The position numbers and the translations under genes are program-made. Positions 43,350 through 51,352 of a stretch of DNA of 64,000 nt are shown piece after piece. The stretch is from Ignavibacteriaceae bacterium (GTDB taxonomy: Bacteria > Bacteroidota > Ignavibacteria > Ignavibacteriales > Ignavibacteriaceae). The stretch spans positions 1 through 64,000 of the forward strand of contig JACZKK010000200.1 of NCBI GenBank assembly GCA_014860115.1, in the 5' to 3' direction. The notes under the pieces are model-generated. The model saw nothing but the letters and a program-made list of their open reading frames with translations. It searched no databases and was not told where the DNA came from. How positions within the stretch are numbered: position 1 is the first letter of the stretch; every line of letters begins with the position of its first letter.

Positions 43350-44759
43350 TTGAAAATAAATTTTTCAACTTCTTTTAGGATGCACGCTATGTTGAGTGAA
43401 ACAGTTTATCCTGATCAATCGGAAAAATCCCGCCTGTCTGCCGACAAGGCAGGGCTCGCGGGAAAAATACCAACACACATCTTGTTTTTCTTTCTAACAT
43501 TAACACAGTTTTGTTTTACACAAAACGGATATATGGGCAAGTATATCCCTCAAGTAATTACTAAGGGAAAAGCGATTACCGATAGTACAATTCTGATAAA
43601 AAGAATTGACCACATCTCTGCTTATTATAATAGCATTGCAGAGGTAGATTCAATGCAAAGTCTGTTCAATGGAATACTGGAATTACCCCAATGGTTCAGT
43701 CCGGCGATCAGGGATGTTGTATCGCCGCCCAACTCAAAATTTTATAATACCGGTGTTTATTTGGGAAACGTATTTCTGGAGTTTATAACATTCAACATTG
43801 ACACACTTAATCTTGCTCCCCCGACTTATATACCATATTTTAATGCTTTCGCATTCTCAAATGAAATTACTAATACTGCGGCTATACTGGATAGCAGAGG
43901 TATACCAAGATCACAAGTATTCCATTATTTATTCAGAGAACCAGATGGGACAATTCTTACACTCTTTTCCAATATTACGTTAAGTAATTTTTATACCAAT
44001 GACTTATTAGTCTTCTTCTGCCAGTATCATTCCGAGTTGTTTGATTGCGAGTCATTTGATTTTGGAAATTTACCTGCGATAACAAATCCCGACAGTCAGC
44101 ATATTTATTATGGTAATTTAGTAGACAGTATAAATGGCGGTCCTTTAACTTTAAGTAAAGCTAAAAACATTATCCTTACATCAAATAATTTCGAAAATTA
44201 CAGGCAGAAATTAAGTACCCTGTTTTTCCCGACAGAGGAAGATGAACCAGGGAAATGGAGTCCTCCTGCCGGTCCTTCCTTATTTCTTCAGAGCAGTCAG
44301 ACAACTATTAAATTAACAACAATTAATATTGCGGTTGATTCATTACAAGCAACCAAGGAATTTTTGATTGCACACGGCCTTGGTTTTGAGGATGGTGGAA
44401 ACTATTTGAAGCTTAATTTAAGTACTAATATTGGGATGGATATAATTTTATCGGACATCATTACTTCAATAGATGATCAAATCAACTATACCACAAATGA
44501 TTTTACACTTTATCAGAATTTCCCAAATCCTTTTAATCCAAGTACAACAATCAATTGGCAGTCGCCAGTCGGCAGTCATCAAACCATAAAAGTATTTGAT
44601 GTTTTGGGAAATGAGATTGCAACACTTGTTGATGAATACAAACCCGCAGGAAGGTATGAAGTTGAGTTTTTCGCTTCAACATTTCCGAGCGGAGTGTATT
44701 TCTATCGGTTGAAGGCAGGTGAATTTGTGCAGACAAAGAAGATGTTATTTCTGAAATGA
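43350..44759 (+). CDS. Secreted VOC-like protein with T9SS sorting domain
   Basis: A 469-residue frame starting at TTG 43350. The likely signal-peptide core ILFFFLTLTQFCFTQ is only at residues 45-59 because residues 27-40 are encoded by a palindromic repeat (43429-43462). The mature part opens with KRIDHISAYYNSIAEVDS, MQSLFNGILELPQWF and GVYLGNVFLEFITFN, the shape of a vicinal-oxygen-chelate (glyoxalase-type) module, with a second possible module near TTINIAVDSLQATKEFL. The C-terminus is a sorting domain (LYQNFPNPFNPSTTINWQ, TKKMLFLK). Function is unknown; start codon and export are uncertain. Confidence 0.65.
   Translation: MKINFSTSFRMHAMLSETVYPDQSEKSRLSADKAGLAGKIPTHILFFFLTLTQFCFTQNGYMGKYIPQVITKGKAITDSTILIKRIDHISAYYNSIAEVDSMQSLFNGILELPQWFSPAIRDVVSPPNSKFYNTGVYLGNVFLEFITFNIDTLNLAPPTYIPYFNAFAFSNEITNTAAILDSRGIPRSQVFHYLFREPDGTILTLFSNITLSNFYTNDLLVFFCQYHSELFDCESFDFGNLPAITNPDSQHIYYGNLVDSINGGPLTLSKAKNIILTSNNFENYRQKLSTLFFPTEEDEPGKWSPPAGPSLFLQSSQTTIKLTTINIAVDSLQATKEFLIAHGLGFEDGGNYLKLNLSTNIGMDIILSDIITSIDDQINYTTNDFTLYQNFPNPFNPSTTINWQSPVGSHQTIKVFDVLGNEIATLVDEYKPAGRYEVEFFASTFPSGVYFYRLKAGEFVQTKKMLFLK
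43429..43462. repeat. Palindromic repeat inside a coding region
   Basis: CCCGCCTGTCTGCCGACAAG then GCAGGGCTCGCGGG: outer CCCGC/GCGGG arms and an inner GCCTGTC/GACAAGGC core. It shares the CCTGTCTnnCGACA core with the repeat at 23399-23440 and lies in frame before the signal peptide of the VOC-like protein. Confidence 0.65.
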
Positions 44760-44781
44760 TAAGTAAAATAACGGAGGTTAT

Positions 44782-44949
44782 ATGAGACTTTTTCAAATCA
44801 TTCTTTTTTTAGTTGCGGCTTTGTCTTTTATTGCAGCGTTGTTCTTCATTGGGTCAGACACAGGTTTAGATTTGTGGCGTGCTGGTGTAGCCATTCTTCT
44901 TATCGATGTGGTGTGTTTAATGTTATGGCCAGCTAAATCCAAAGTATAA
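44782..44949 (+). CDS. Small two-helix membrane protein
   Basis: A 55-codon frame with a strong ACGGAGG Shine-Dalgarno 7 bases upstream of ATG 44782. It has hydrophobic helices at residues 4-24 and 34-50, separated by GSDTGLDLWRAG, ending PAKSKV. It begins 22 bases after the VOC-like gene and may share its transcript. No family recognised. Its last bases overlap a relic of another T9SS gene. Confidence 0.5.
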   Translation: MRLFQIILFLVAALSFIAALFFIGSDTGLDLWRAGVAILLIDVVCLMLWPAKSKV

Positions 44950-44995
44950 AACTGGTTCTTTTGTTGAGACTAAGAAGATGATTCTTTTAAGGTAG
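44945..44995 (+). pseudogene. Relic of a T9SS sorting-domain C-terminus
   Basis: Read from 44945 this encodes YKTGSFVETKKMILLR then TAG, the last 16 residues of a type A sorting domain, with no domain or gene before it. It is left over from a deleted cargo gene or from recombination between sorting-domain sequences. Confidence 0.75.
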
Positions 44996-45011
44996 TCAGA
45001 AGTTAGTAGGA

Positions 45012-45028
45012 GCGAGACGCCGTCTCGC
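45012..45028. repeat. Short palindrome
   Basis: GCGAGACG (45012-45019) pairs perfectly with CGTCTCGC (45021-45028), just after the sorting-domain relic. Confidence 0.5.
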
Positions 45029-45070
45029 CCGAATTGAAAAGGTTATTTGACAATGGAACTCATCCTCCAG

Positions 45071-45129
45071 CCCCTTCTCTTTGGAAGAGAAGGGGAGTTA
45101 AAGTCCCTCTCTTAGTAAGAGAGGGACTT
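45071..45129. repeat. Two adjacent perfect hairpins
   Basis: CCCCTTCTCT/AGAGAAGGGG (45071-45080 with 45086-45095) and AAGTCCCTCTCTT/AAGAGAGGGACTT (45101-45113 with 45117-45129). They look like a dispersed intergenic repeat and may also act as a terminator upstream of the YCF48-type gene. Confidence 0.6.
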
Positions 45130-45181
45130 AGGGAGAGTTCACATTAACCAATTTTTAATCATCCATAACTAGGAGGATAAA

Positions 45182-47266
45182 ATGAATAAAATAGTTTACA
45201 TTTTGTTTTTCTTTTTGCTTACTACACAAATTTGTTTTGGACAGTGGTACTGGCAAAATCCATATCCTCAGCCCAACGAGCTGCATGATGTTTGCTTCCC
45301 TGATTCACTTAATGGATGCGCTGTAGGCAATCAGGGAACTATAATCTATACGCTTGATGGCGGAAATTCCTGGGATCAACAATTTTACGGAACTGATCCA
45401 CTATATGGAGTGTGGTTTATAAATTCAAATATTGGTTGGATTGTAGGTCACAATGGTTTGATAATGCATACAGGCAACGGCGGCTTTACATATGTAATTC
45501 AGAATAGCAATTCTACAGCAACTCTTTATGATGTACTTTTTTATGATAATAATACTGGTTGGGTATCGGGTACTGCTGGAACTATATTAAAAACTACAGA
45601 TGGAGGCACCAATTGGCAAACTCAAAATTCAGGTGTTTCAGTTACAATTAATGAAATATGTTTTGTAACACCAGCAATTGGCTGGGCAGTTGGCTTAAAC
45701 GGAACAATACTCAACACAACAAATGGAGGAATCAACTGGACAACACAAAGTGCAGGAACTGGAATTGATTTTTATTCAGTTGATTTTTTAAATAATCTTT
45801 ATGGACATATCTCAGGATCAAACGGAAGTTTGTACCGTACAAACGATGGCGGGACATCATGGATAGAAGAACCGACAGGTGCTCTTACAGAAGAACTTTT
45901 TTGTGTTCGCAATTTTGATATGAACCGTGCATTTGCTTGCGGTAGTAACGGTACAATGATATCCACACAGGATGGTGGATTTACCTGGTTTACACAGATT
46001 AGTGGAACTGATTACAATCTCAATGCAGTCAACGCGCAACATAATTTTTGGGCTGTTGGAGAAGATGGTGTTATAATAAATACTACCAACAATGGATTTC
46101 CCTGGACAGTTGAAAACGAAGGACCGCGCTCCTGGATGGCGGCAATAAAATTCACTGATAATACTCACGGTTGGGCAGTTGGTGATAGTGGCATTATCCT
46201 GCATACACAATATGCCGGAACATACTGGGAAGAACAAGCGCGTGCACCATTTAGATTATTTGCACTAGATTGTATTAATAGGGATACTGCCTGGGCAGTC
46301 GGTGATGATGGAATTATTATGCGAACAATAACCGGAGGTGGTTTTTGGAGACGTATGGATACAGTTGGAACAGATCTTTACTCGGTTGATTTTGTTGATG
46401 GTCAGTATGGCTGGGCAGTTGGGCGTTACTCAGTAATTTACCACACTACCAATAGTGGAGTTGATTGGACAGAGCAGAATAGCGGTATATATCCTATTCC
46501 TTTGCACGCAGTAAGATTTGTTAGCAGAACGGAAGGCTGGATAGGCGGGCTGGAAGGATATATGATGCACACTACTGATGGTGGTAACACATGGACCCAA
46601 CAGACTACAGGAACTATGGCAAGGTTTGCCGGAATTGATTTTATTGATTCAGAAAATGGTTGGGCAGTAGGAATCAGTGGTACTATTCTGCATACAACCG
46701 ATGGGGGACAAAATTGGTCGTCACAAATTCAGGGTACTTCAGAATTATTTCATGCAGTAGATTTTATTGATCTCAACAACGGATGGGTAACTGGCCGTAA
46801 TGGTACGATCTTACGAACAACGGATGGCGGAAATACATGGTTCCAGCAAACTACACGTACATGGTACGATGTAAGTTCGGTTTGTTTTATTGATGTAAAC
46901 AACGGATGGGTTAGTGGAGATTATGGATTAATTATGGCAACAAATAATGGCGGCGGAATTGTAAGTGTTGAGCTTGAAGAAAAAACAGGTAGTGCAATCC
47001 CATCAGATTATACTCTTTATCAAAACTATCCAAACCCGTTTAATCCAAGTACAACAATAAAGTATTCGATACCAGAAATAAGCAAAGTTAAGTTAACACT
47101 ATTTAATCTGTTGGCAGAAGAAGTTGCAACAATAGTAAATCAAGAAAAAAATGCTGGGAATTATTCAGTTGAGTTCAACGCATCAAACTTACCTAGCGGA
47201 GTTTATTTCTATCAATTGAAGGCGGGTGAATATGTGCAGACACGTAAAATGATTTTAATAAAATAG
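45182..47266 (+). CDS. Secreted YCF48-type beta-propeller protein with T9SS sorting domain
   Basis: A 694-residue exported protein. A signal peptide (residues 1-20, ending CFGQ) is followed by about 13 repeats of the YCF48/BNR kind, each with a DGGxxW strand and a GWAVG strand (for example TTDGGTNWQTQNSG, NNGWVTGRNGTILRTTDGG). These form a beta-propeller; in other bacteria such proteins are surface or photosystem-assembly factors, and nothing here indicates photosynthesis. The sorting domain starts LYQNYPNPFNPSTTIKYS and ends TRKMILIK. AGGAGG precedes the ATG. Role is likely adhesion or surface binding (inference). Confidence 0.88.
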   Translation: MNKIVYILFFFLLTTQICFGQWYWQNPYPQPNELHDVCFPDSLNGCAVGNQGTIIYTLDGGNSWDQQFYGTDPLYGVWFINSNIGWIVGHNGLIMHTGNGGFTYVIQNSNSTATLYDVLFYDNNTGWVSGTAGTILKTTDGGTNWQTQNSGVSVTINEICFVTPAIGWAVGLNGTILNTTNGGINWTTQSAGTGIDFYSVDFLNNLYGHISGSNGSLYRTNDGGTSWIEEPTGALTEELFCVRNFDMNRAFACGSNGTMISTQDGGFTWFTQISGTDYNLNAVNAQHNFWAVGEDGVIINTTNNGFPWTVENEGPRSWMAAIKFTDNTHGWAVGDSGIILHTQYAGTYWEEQARAPFRLFALDCINRDTAWAVGDDGIIMRTITGGGFWRRMDTVGTDLYSVDFVDGQYGWAVGRYSVIYHTTNSGVDWTEQNSGIYPIPLHAVRFVSRTEGWIGGLEGYMMHTTDGGNTWTQQTTGTMARFAGIDFIDSENGWAVGISGTILHTTDGGQNWSSQIQGTSELFHAVDFIDLNNGWVTGRNGTILRTTDGGNTWFQQTTRTWYDVSSVCFIDVNNGWVSGDYGLIMATNNGGGIVSVELEEKTGSAIPSDYTLYQNYPNPFNPSTTIKYSIPEISKVKLTLFNLLAEEVATIVNQEKNAGNYSVEFNASNLPSGVYFYQLKAGEYVQTRKMILIK

Positions 47267-47315
47267 CAACAAATGTCGTTATAGTAAGTAGTTTTTTATT
47301 CGAAAGGGAAATAAA

Positions 47316-48944
47316 ATGAAAAGATTATTCTGCTTGACAGCGATTATTTTTTTACCTTTTTATCTATATCCTCAGGTAATCGAAGAATGGGTAGCCAGGT
47401 ATGACGGACCGGGTAATAATTATGATGAAGCCAATTCAATTGCTATAGATCAGTCGGGTAATGTCTATGTGACAGGAAGAAGTGAACAAAGTTCTTTAAA
47501 CTATGACTGTGCAACCGTAAAATATGACCCATTCGGTACTGAAAAATGGGTGCAGAGATACAATGGACCTGAAAATGAATGGGATTATGGAAAATCAATA
47601 GCTGTCGATGCAGGGGGTTATCCCTATGTGCTTGCTCAAAGTTTTAACAGATATACTACTTTCAAATACAGTTCGTTATTAGGAACTGAGATGTGGTTAA
47701 CAACATTTAGCGATTGTAATAATGCGACCGCACTCGCTTTAGATAATCTAGAAAATGTTTACGTAACCGGTGGTGGCTACGCAGGCGGAACAAGTGGTAA
47801 TGACTTTACAACTATTAAATATAGTCATTTGGGCAACGAGCTTTGGGTTCAACGATATAGTGGTCCTGATAGTCTCGATGATAATGCTTATGCAATTGCA
47901 GTTGATGATTTTGGAAACGCTTACGTAACAGGAACTAGTAATGAATATCTTAATAATTATGACTACGCAACGGTTAAATACAGCACTGATGGTGTTTTGC
48001 AATGGGCGCAAAGATATAATGGACCTGCTGACCTTGATGATATTGCACACTCAATCGCAGTAGATAACCAGGGCAATGTTTATGTAACAGGACAGAGTGA
48101 AAATTTCTATGATAATAATGACTATGCAACTATTAAGTATAATCCGGATGGGGTTCAGCAATGGGTTAAAAGATATAGTATGGGAGGGGACAATGCAGCA
48201 TATGCAATTGCAGTTGATCTTTCAGGAAATGTTTATGTAACTGGTGAGAGCGAAGGAATTGGAACAAGTCTTGACTATGCAACTATAAAATATAATACGA
48301 CAGGTGATCAGATATGGGTTTCACGATATAACGGACCTGATAGTACAGTGGATGCGGCATTATCTCTGGCATTAGATGGTTCGGGCAATGTTTACGTAAC
48401 AGGAGGAAGTACAGATTCCGGGAATGAAGATTGTACTACTGTAAAATATAATTCGAACGGCTCCGAAATATGGGTTCAAAGATATAATGGACCGGGAAAT
48501 GGCTGGGATCAAGGGAAAGCGATTGCCGTTGATGACGCTGGGAATGTTTATGTGACTGGTGGAGGTTATGGTGACGGAACGAAAACCGATTATGTAACAA
48601 TCAAATATTCACAGCCCGCCGGAGTTGAACAAATTTCAAATAATATTCCTGATGAATTTATTTTGTCTCAAAACTTTCCAAATCCTTTTAATCCTAAAAC
48701 CAGGATAAGATTTTATTCCCCGGATCAACAATTAATTACTCTTACTGTGTATGACGTTTTAGGAAATGCCGTTGCAATTCTAGTCAATGAAGAATTACCT
48801 GGGGGAGAATATGAAGTAGATTTCAATGCAACGACACTATCGGGCTCCGTTTCCGCCAAAGGCAAACACGCCTCTGGCGTATATTTCTATCAATTACGCG
48901 CTGGAGAATATACAGCAGTGAAGAAGATGATATTAATCAAGTAA
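47316..48944 (+). CDS. Secreted SBBP-type beta-propeller protein with T9SS sorting domain
   Basis: A 542-residue exported protein with a signal peptide (residues 1-19, ending LYPQ) and eight repeats of the form VDxxGNVYVTGxS followed by DYATVKY and WVQRYNGP (SBBP beta-propeller repeat). The sorting domain starts LSQNFPNPFNPKTRIRFY. It carries an 11-residue insertion (GSVSAKGKHAS) before GVYFYQLRAG, encoded by a small palindrome at 48854-48879. It is 49 bases downstream of the YCF48-type gene and probably in the same transcript. Surface function is inferred; ligand unknown. Confidence 0.88.
   Translation: MKRLFCLTAIIFLPFYLYPQVIEEWVARYDGPGNNYDEANSIAIDQSGNVYVTGRSEQSSLNYDCATVKYDPFGTEKWVQRYNGPENEWDYGKSIAVDAGGYPYVLAQSFNRYTTFKYSSLLGTEMWLTTFSDCNNATALALDNLENVYVTGGGYAGGTSGNDFTTIKYSHLGNELWVQRYSGPDSLDDNAYAIAVDDFGNAYVTGTSNEYLNNYDYATVKYSTDGVLQWAQRYNGPADLDDIAHSIAVDNQGNVYVTGQSENFYDNNDYATIKYNPDGVQQWVKRYSMGGDNAAYAIAVDLSGNVYVTGESEGIGTSLDYATIKYNTTGDQIWVSRYNGPDSTVDAALSLALDGSGNVYVTGGSTDSGNEDCTTVKYNSNGSEIWVQRYNGPGNGWDQGKAIAVDDAGNVYVTGGGYGDGTKTDYVTIKYSQPAGVEQISNNIPDEFILSQNFPNPFNPKTRIRFYSPDQQLITLTVYDVLGNAVAILVNEELPGGEYEVDFNATTLSGSVSAKGKHASGVYFYQLRAGEYTAVKKMILIK
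48854..48879. repeat. Palindrome inserted in a T9SS sorting domain
   Basis: CGCCAAAGGC (48854-48863) and GCCTCTGGCG (48870-48879) pair at 9 of 10 positions. The palindrome sits exactly where the sorting domain of this gene is 11 residues longer than those of its neighbours. Confidence 0.6.
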
Positions 48945-48952
48945 AATGTAGG

Positions 48953-48990
48953 GATTGGTCTCTCTGCCTTTTTCGGCAGACCGACCAATC
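48953..48990 (+). terminator. Hairpin after the SBBP gene
   Basis: GATTGGTC (48953-48960) with GACCAATC (48983-48990) and inner TCTGCC (48963-48968) with GGCAGA (48975-48980) form a long interrupted stem 9 bases past the stop. No T-run follows, so termination is likely but not certain. Confidence 0.55.
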
Positions 48991-49019
48991 AATCCTAAAT
49001 AATGTTGGTGAAAAAAAGC

Positions 49020-49041
49020 GGAACGGACAGGAGTCCGTTCC
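49020..49041. repeat. Palindromic repeat, family with 52352
   Basis: GGAACGGAC (49020-49028) pairs with GTCCGTTCC (49033-49041), preceded by an A-run and followed by CTACA. A related sequence lies at 52352-52387. Confidence 0.6.
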
Positions 49042-49137
49042 CTACAGAAGTAAATTAACCAATTAGAGTGCTGAGTCATTCTGTAACTAATGTGACTTAA
49101 CAGCATTATAATTTTATCTAATTATAAAGAGGACGAA

Positions 49138-51333
49138 ATGAAAAAGGTGGTACTTTTAGTTGTTCTTTTAATTATTCTTCCTTCTTTAACATTATCGCAA
49201 ACTTACATTCCTCCCGGTGATGTTTCTGGCATCTGGTTGGTTAATAATTCCCCATTTTATATTCAGGGGGATATTACAATTCCGAATGATTCGTCTTTAA
49301 TTATTGAACCTGGTGTCCTGGTTGAATTTCAGGGATATTATGCCTTGAATGTTCAGGGAAGATTATTAGCCAACGGAACAGAGACAAATAATATTACTTT
49401 CACAATAGATGATACAACTGGATTTTATAATCCAGATACTACTCAAGGTGGATGGAATGGTATTCAGTTTATTGATACACCAAATGAAAATGACACTTCT
49501 AAAATTATTTACTGCACCCTCCAATATGGAAAAGCTGTAGGTTCAAATCCTCCTGATAATTCGGGTGGAGCAATTTTCGTTTCCAATTTTAACAAAGTTT
49601 TAATCTCTAATTCGCTAATTACTCATAATAGTGCTGGTGGAACAAATTCACCTTGTGGTGGGGCAATACGCGCTCAGTTTGCGGATATTACTTTAAGTGA
49701 TAATGAAATATCACATAACCGAGCATATTATGGTGGCGCTATAAATTTTAATGAATGTTATGTACAAATAAACAATTGTGAGATAAAAGATAACTCTTCT
49801 GCCTGGATAGGTGGTGGAATAAATGCCTACTCTTGTTATCTTGAAATCAATAATACAAGTTTTGAAAGAGACACTGCTTATATTTTTGGCGGTGCTATGG
49901 GAATATACAATTCTGAACTTACTATCAATCATTCCCTCCTGATGGATAATAGTTCCGGAATTTTAGGTGGTGGAATTCATTCCGATTATAGCTTGGTAAA
50001 TATAAAAAACACAATCTTTGAAAAAGATACTTCGGGTAATGCCGGTGGTGGAATTTTCACCTGGCAAAGTAGTTTGAATGTTGAAGGTTGTGAATTTATT
50101 AATAATTCTGCAACAATTAATGGTGGAGCTGTAAGTTCATCAAATTGCCATTTATTGATTGATAGTTGTATGTTTTATCAGAATATAGCTGGTAATGAAG
50201 CAGGAGCTATAGAATGTTTTATTGATACTTCTTACTTCACAGAAAAACTATTTATTCAAATAAATAATTCTGAGTTTTTGAATAATAGTTCCGGGAATTT
50301 ATATGCTGGTGTAAAAATAAGGCAGGACAATTCTGATACTGCATTATGCAGCGTTCGAATGGATAATAATTTATTTAAAGGTAACACAGCAAATTCATAT
50401 TCTGCAATTCGTTTTATAGGAAATATTGACGATATCATTGTAAACAATTCAATATTTGAAGAAAATTTTACAAATCAAATTACCTCAATTTTTTCAGCAA
50501 ATGGAGGAGCAAAAGTTAAGGTAAACAATTCCTTATTTTCAAAGAATTATCCTCGGGCTGCTTCACTTAACTTAAATGCAAGAATAGATTTTATGAACTG
50601 TACCTTCGCAAATAACTATGGAACCAACAGCTCCGGGTTAAGTATTAGAAATAATGCTGAAGCAACATTAACCAACTCAATTCTATGGAATAATGGTAAC
50701 AATCCAATACTGATAGTTAATGTAGGTACTAATGGAAGCATTTTAACCATAAACCATTCCGATGTTCAGTTCGGACCCGATTCACTTATTGTACCTGACT
50801 CACTTTCTATTTTAAACTGGGGAACTGGAAATATTGATCTTGATCCGTTATTTGCGGATATATTGAATAATGATTTTCATTTACAAGAATCAAGTCCTTG
50901 CATTGCCGCAGGAATAGACTCAATTCAGATTGGAGGATTTTGGTATTATTGTCCCTCAACGGATATTGAAGGAAATCCAAGACCTGACCCCGTTGGTACT
51001 ACGCCGGATATTGGCGCTTATGAATCACAATTCCCGGTAAGATTCGATGATCAAAATTTAGATTTACCAACCCAATATATTTTACATCAAAACTACCCCA
51101 ACCCATTCAATCCAAGCACGAAGATCAGTTGGCAATCCCCAGTAGGCAGTTGGCAAACATTAAAAATATATGATGTGCTTGGTAATGAAGTGGCGACTCT
51201 CGTTGATGAATACAAACCTGCAGGAATTTATGAACTGGAGTGGGATGTAATCGGTTTACCAAGTGGAGTTTATTTCTATCAAATAAAGGCTGAAAGTTTT
51301 ATCGAGACTAAGAAAATGGTGTTAATCAAGTAA
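49138..51333 (+). CDS. Secreted parallel beta-helix protein with T9SS sorting domain
   Basis: A 731-residue exported protein. A signal peptide (residues 1-20, ending TLSQ) is followed by a long right-handed parallel beta-helix with Asn-rich turns (NNSGGAIFVSN-like, GGGINAYSCYLEINN, GGGIHSDYS). The SPCIAAGID and DIEGNPRPDP, DIGAYES elements match the 'choice-of-anchor Q' end of such helices. The sorting domain opens LHQNYPNPFNPSTKISWQ and ends ETKKMVLIK. Beta-helix proteins often bind or cleave polysaccharides; no catalytic residues can be named here. Confidence 0.88.
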   Translation: MKKVVLLVVLLIILPSLTLSQTYIPPGDVSGIWLVNNSPFYIQGDITIPNDSSLIIEPGVLVEFQGYYALNVQGRLLANGTETNNITFTIDDTTGFYNPDTTQGGWNGIQFIDTPNENDTSKIIYCTLQYGKAVGSNPPDNSGGAIFVSNFNKVLISNSLITHNSAGGTNSPCGGAIRAQFADITLSDNEISHNRAYYGGAINFNECYVQINNCEIKDNSSAWIGGGINAYSCYLEINNTSFERDTAYIFGGAMGIYNSELTINHSLLMDNSSGILGGGIHSDYSLVNIKNTIFEKDTSGNAGGGIFTWQSSLNVEGCEFINNSATINGGAVSSSNCHLLIDSCMFYQNIAGNEAGAIECFIDTSYFTEKLFIQINNSEFLNNSSGNLYAGVKIRQDNSDTALCSVRMDNNLFKGNTANSYSAIRFIGNIDDIIVNNSIFEENFTNQITSIFSANGGAKVKVNNSLFSKNYPRAASLNLNARIDFMNCTFANNYGTNSSGLSIRNNAEATLTNSILWNNGNNPILIVNVGTNGSILTINHSDVQFGPDSLIVPDSLSILNWGTGNIDLDPLFADILNNDFHLQESSPCIAAGIDSIQIGGFWYYCPSTDIEGNPRPDPVGTTPDIGAYESQFPVRFDDQNLDLPTQYILHQNYPNPFNPSTKISWQSPVGSWQTLKIYDVLGNEVATLVDEYKPAGIYELEWDVIGLPSGVYFYQIKAESFIETKKMVLIK

Positions 51334-51352
51334 ACATTTAGAGGTAGGAAAT

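Noticed and set aside
45182..47266. Photosystem assembly factor, from the YCF48 repeat
   Set aside because: The repeat is widespread in surface proteins. Signal peptide, T9SS domain and neighbours point to an exported protein; no photosynthesis genes are present.
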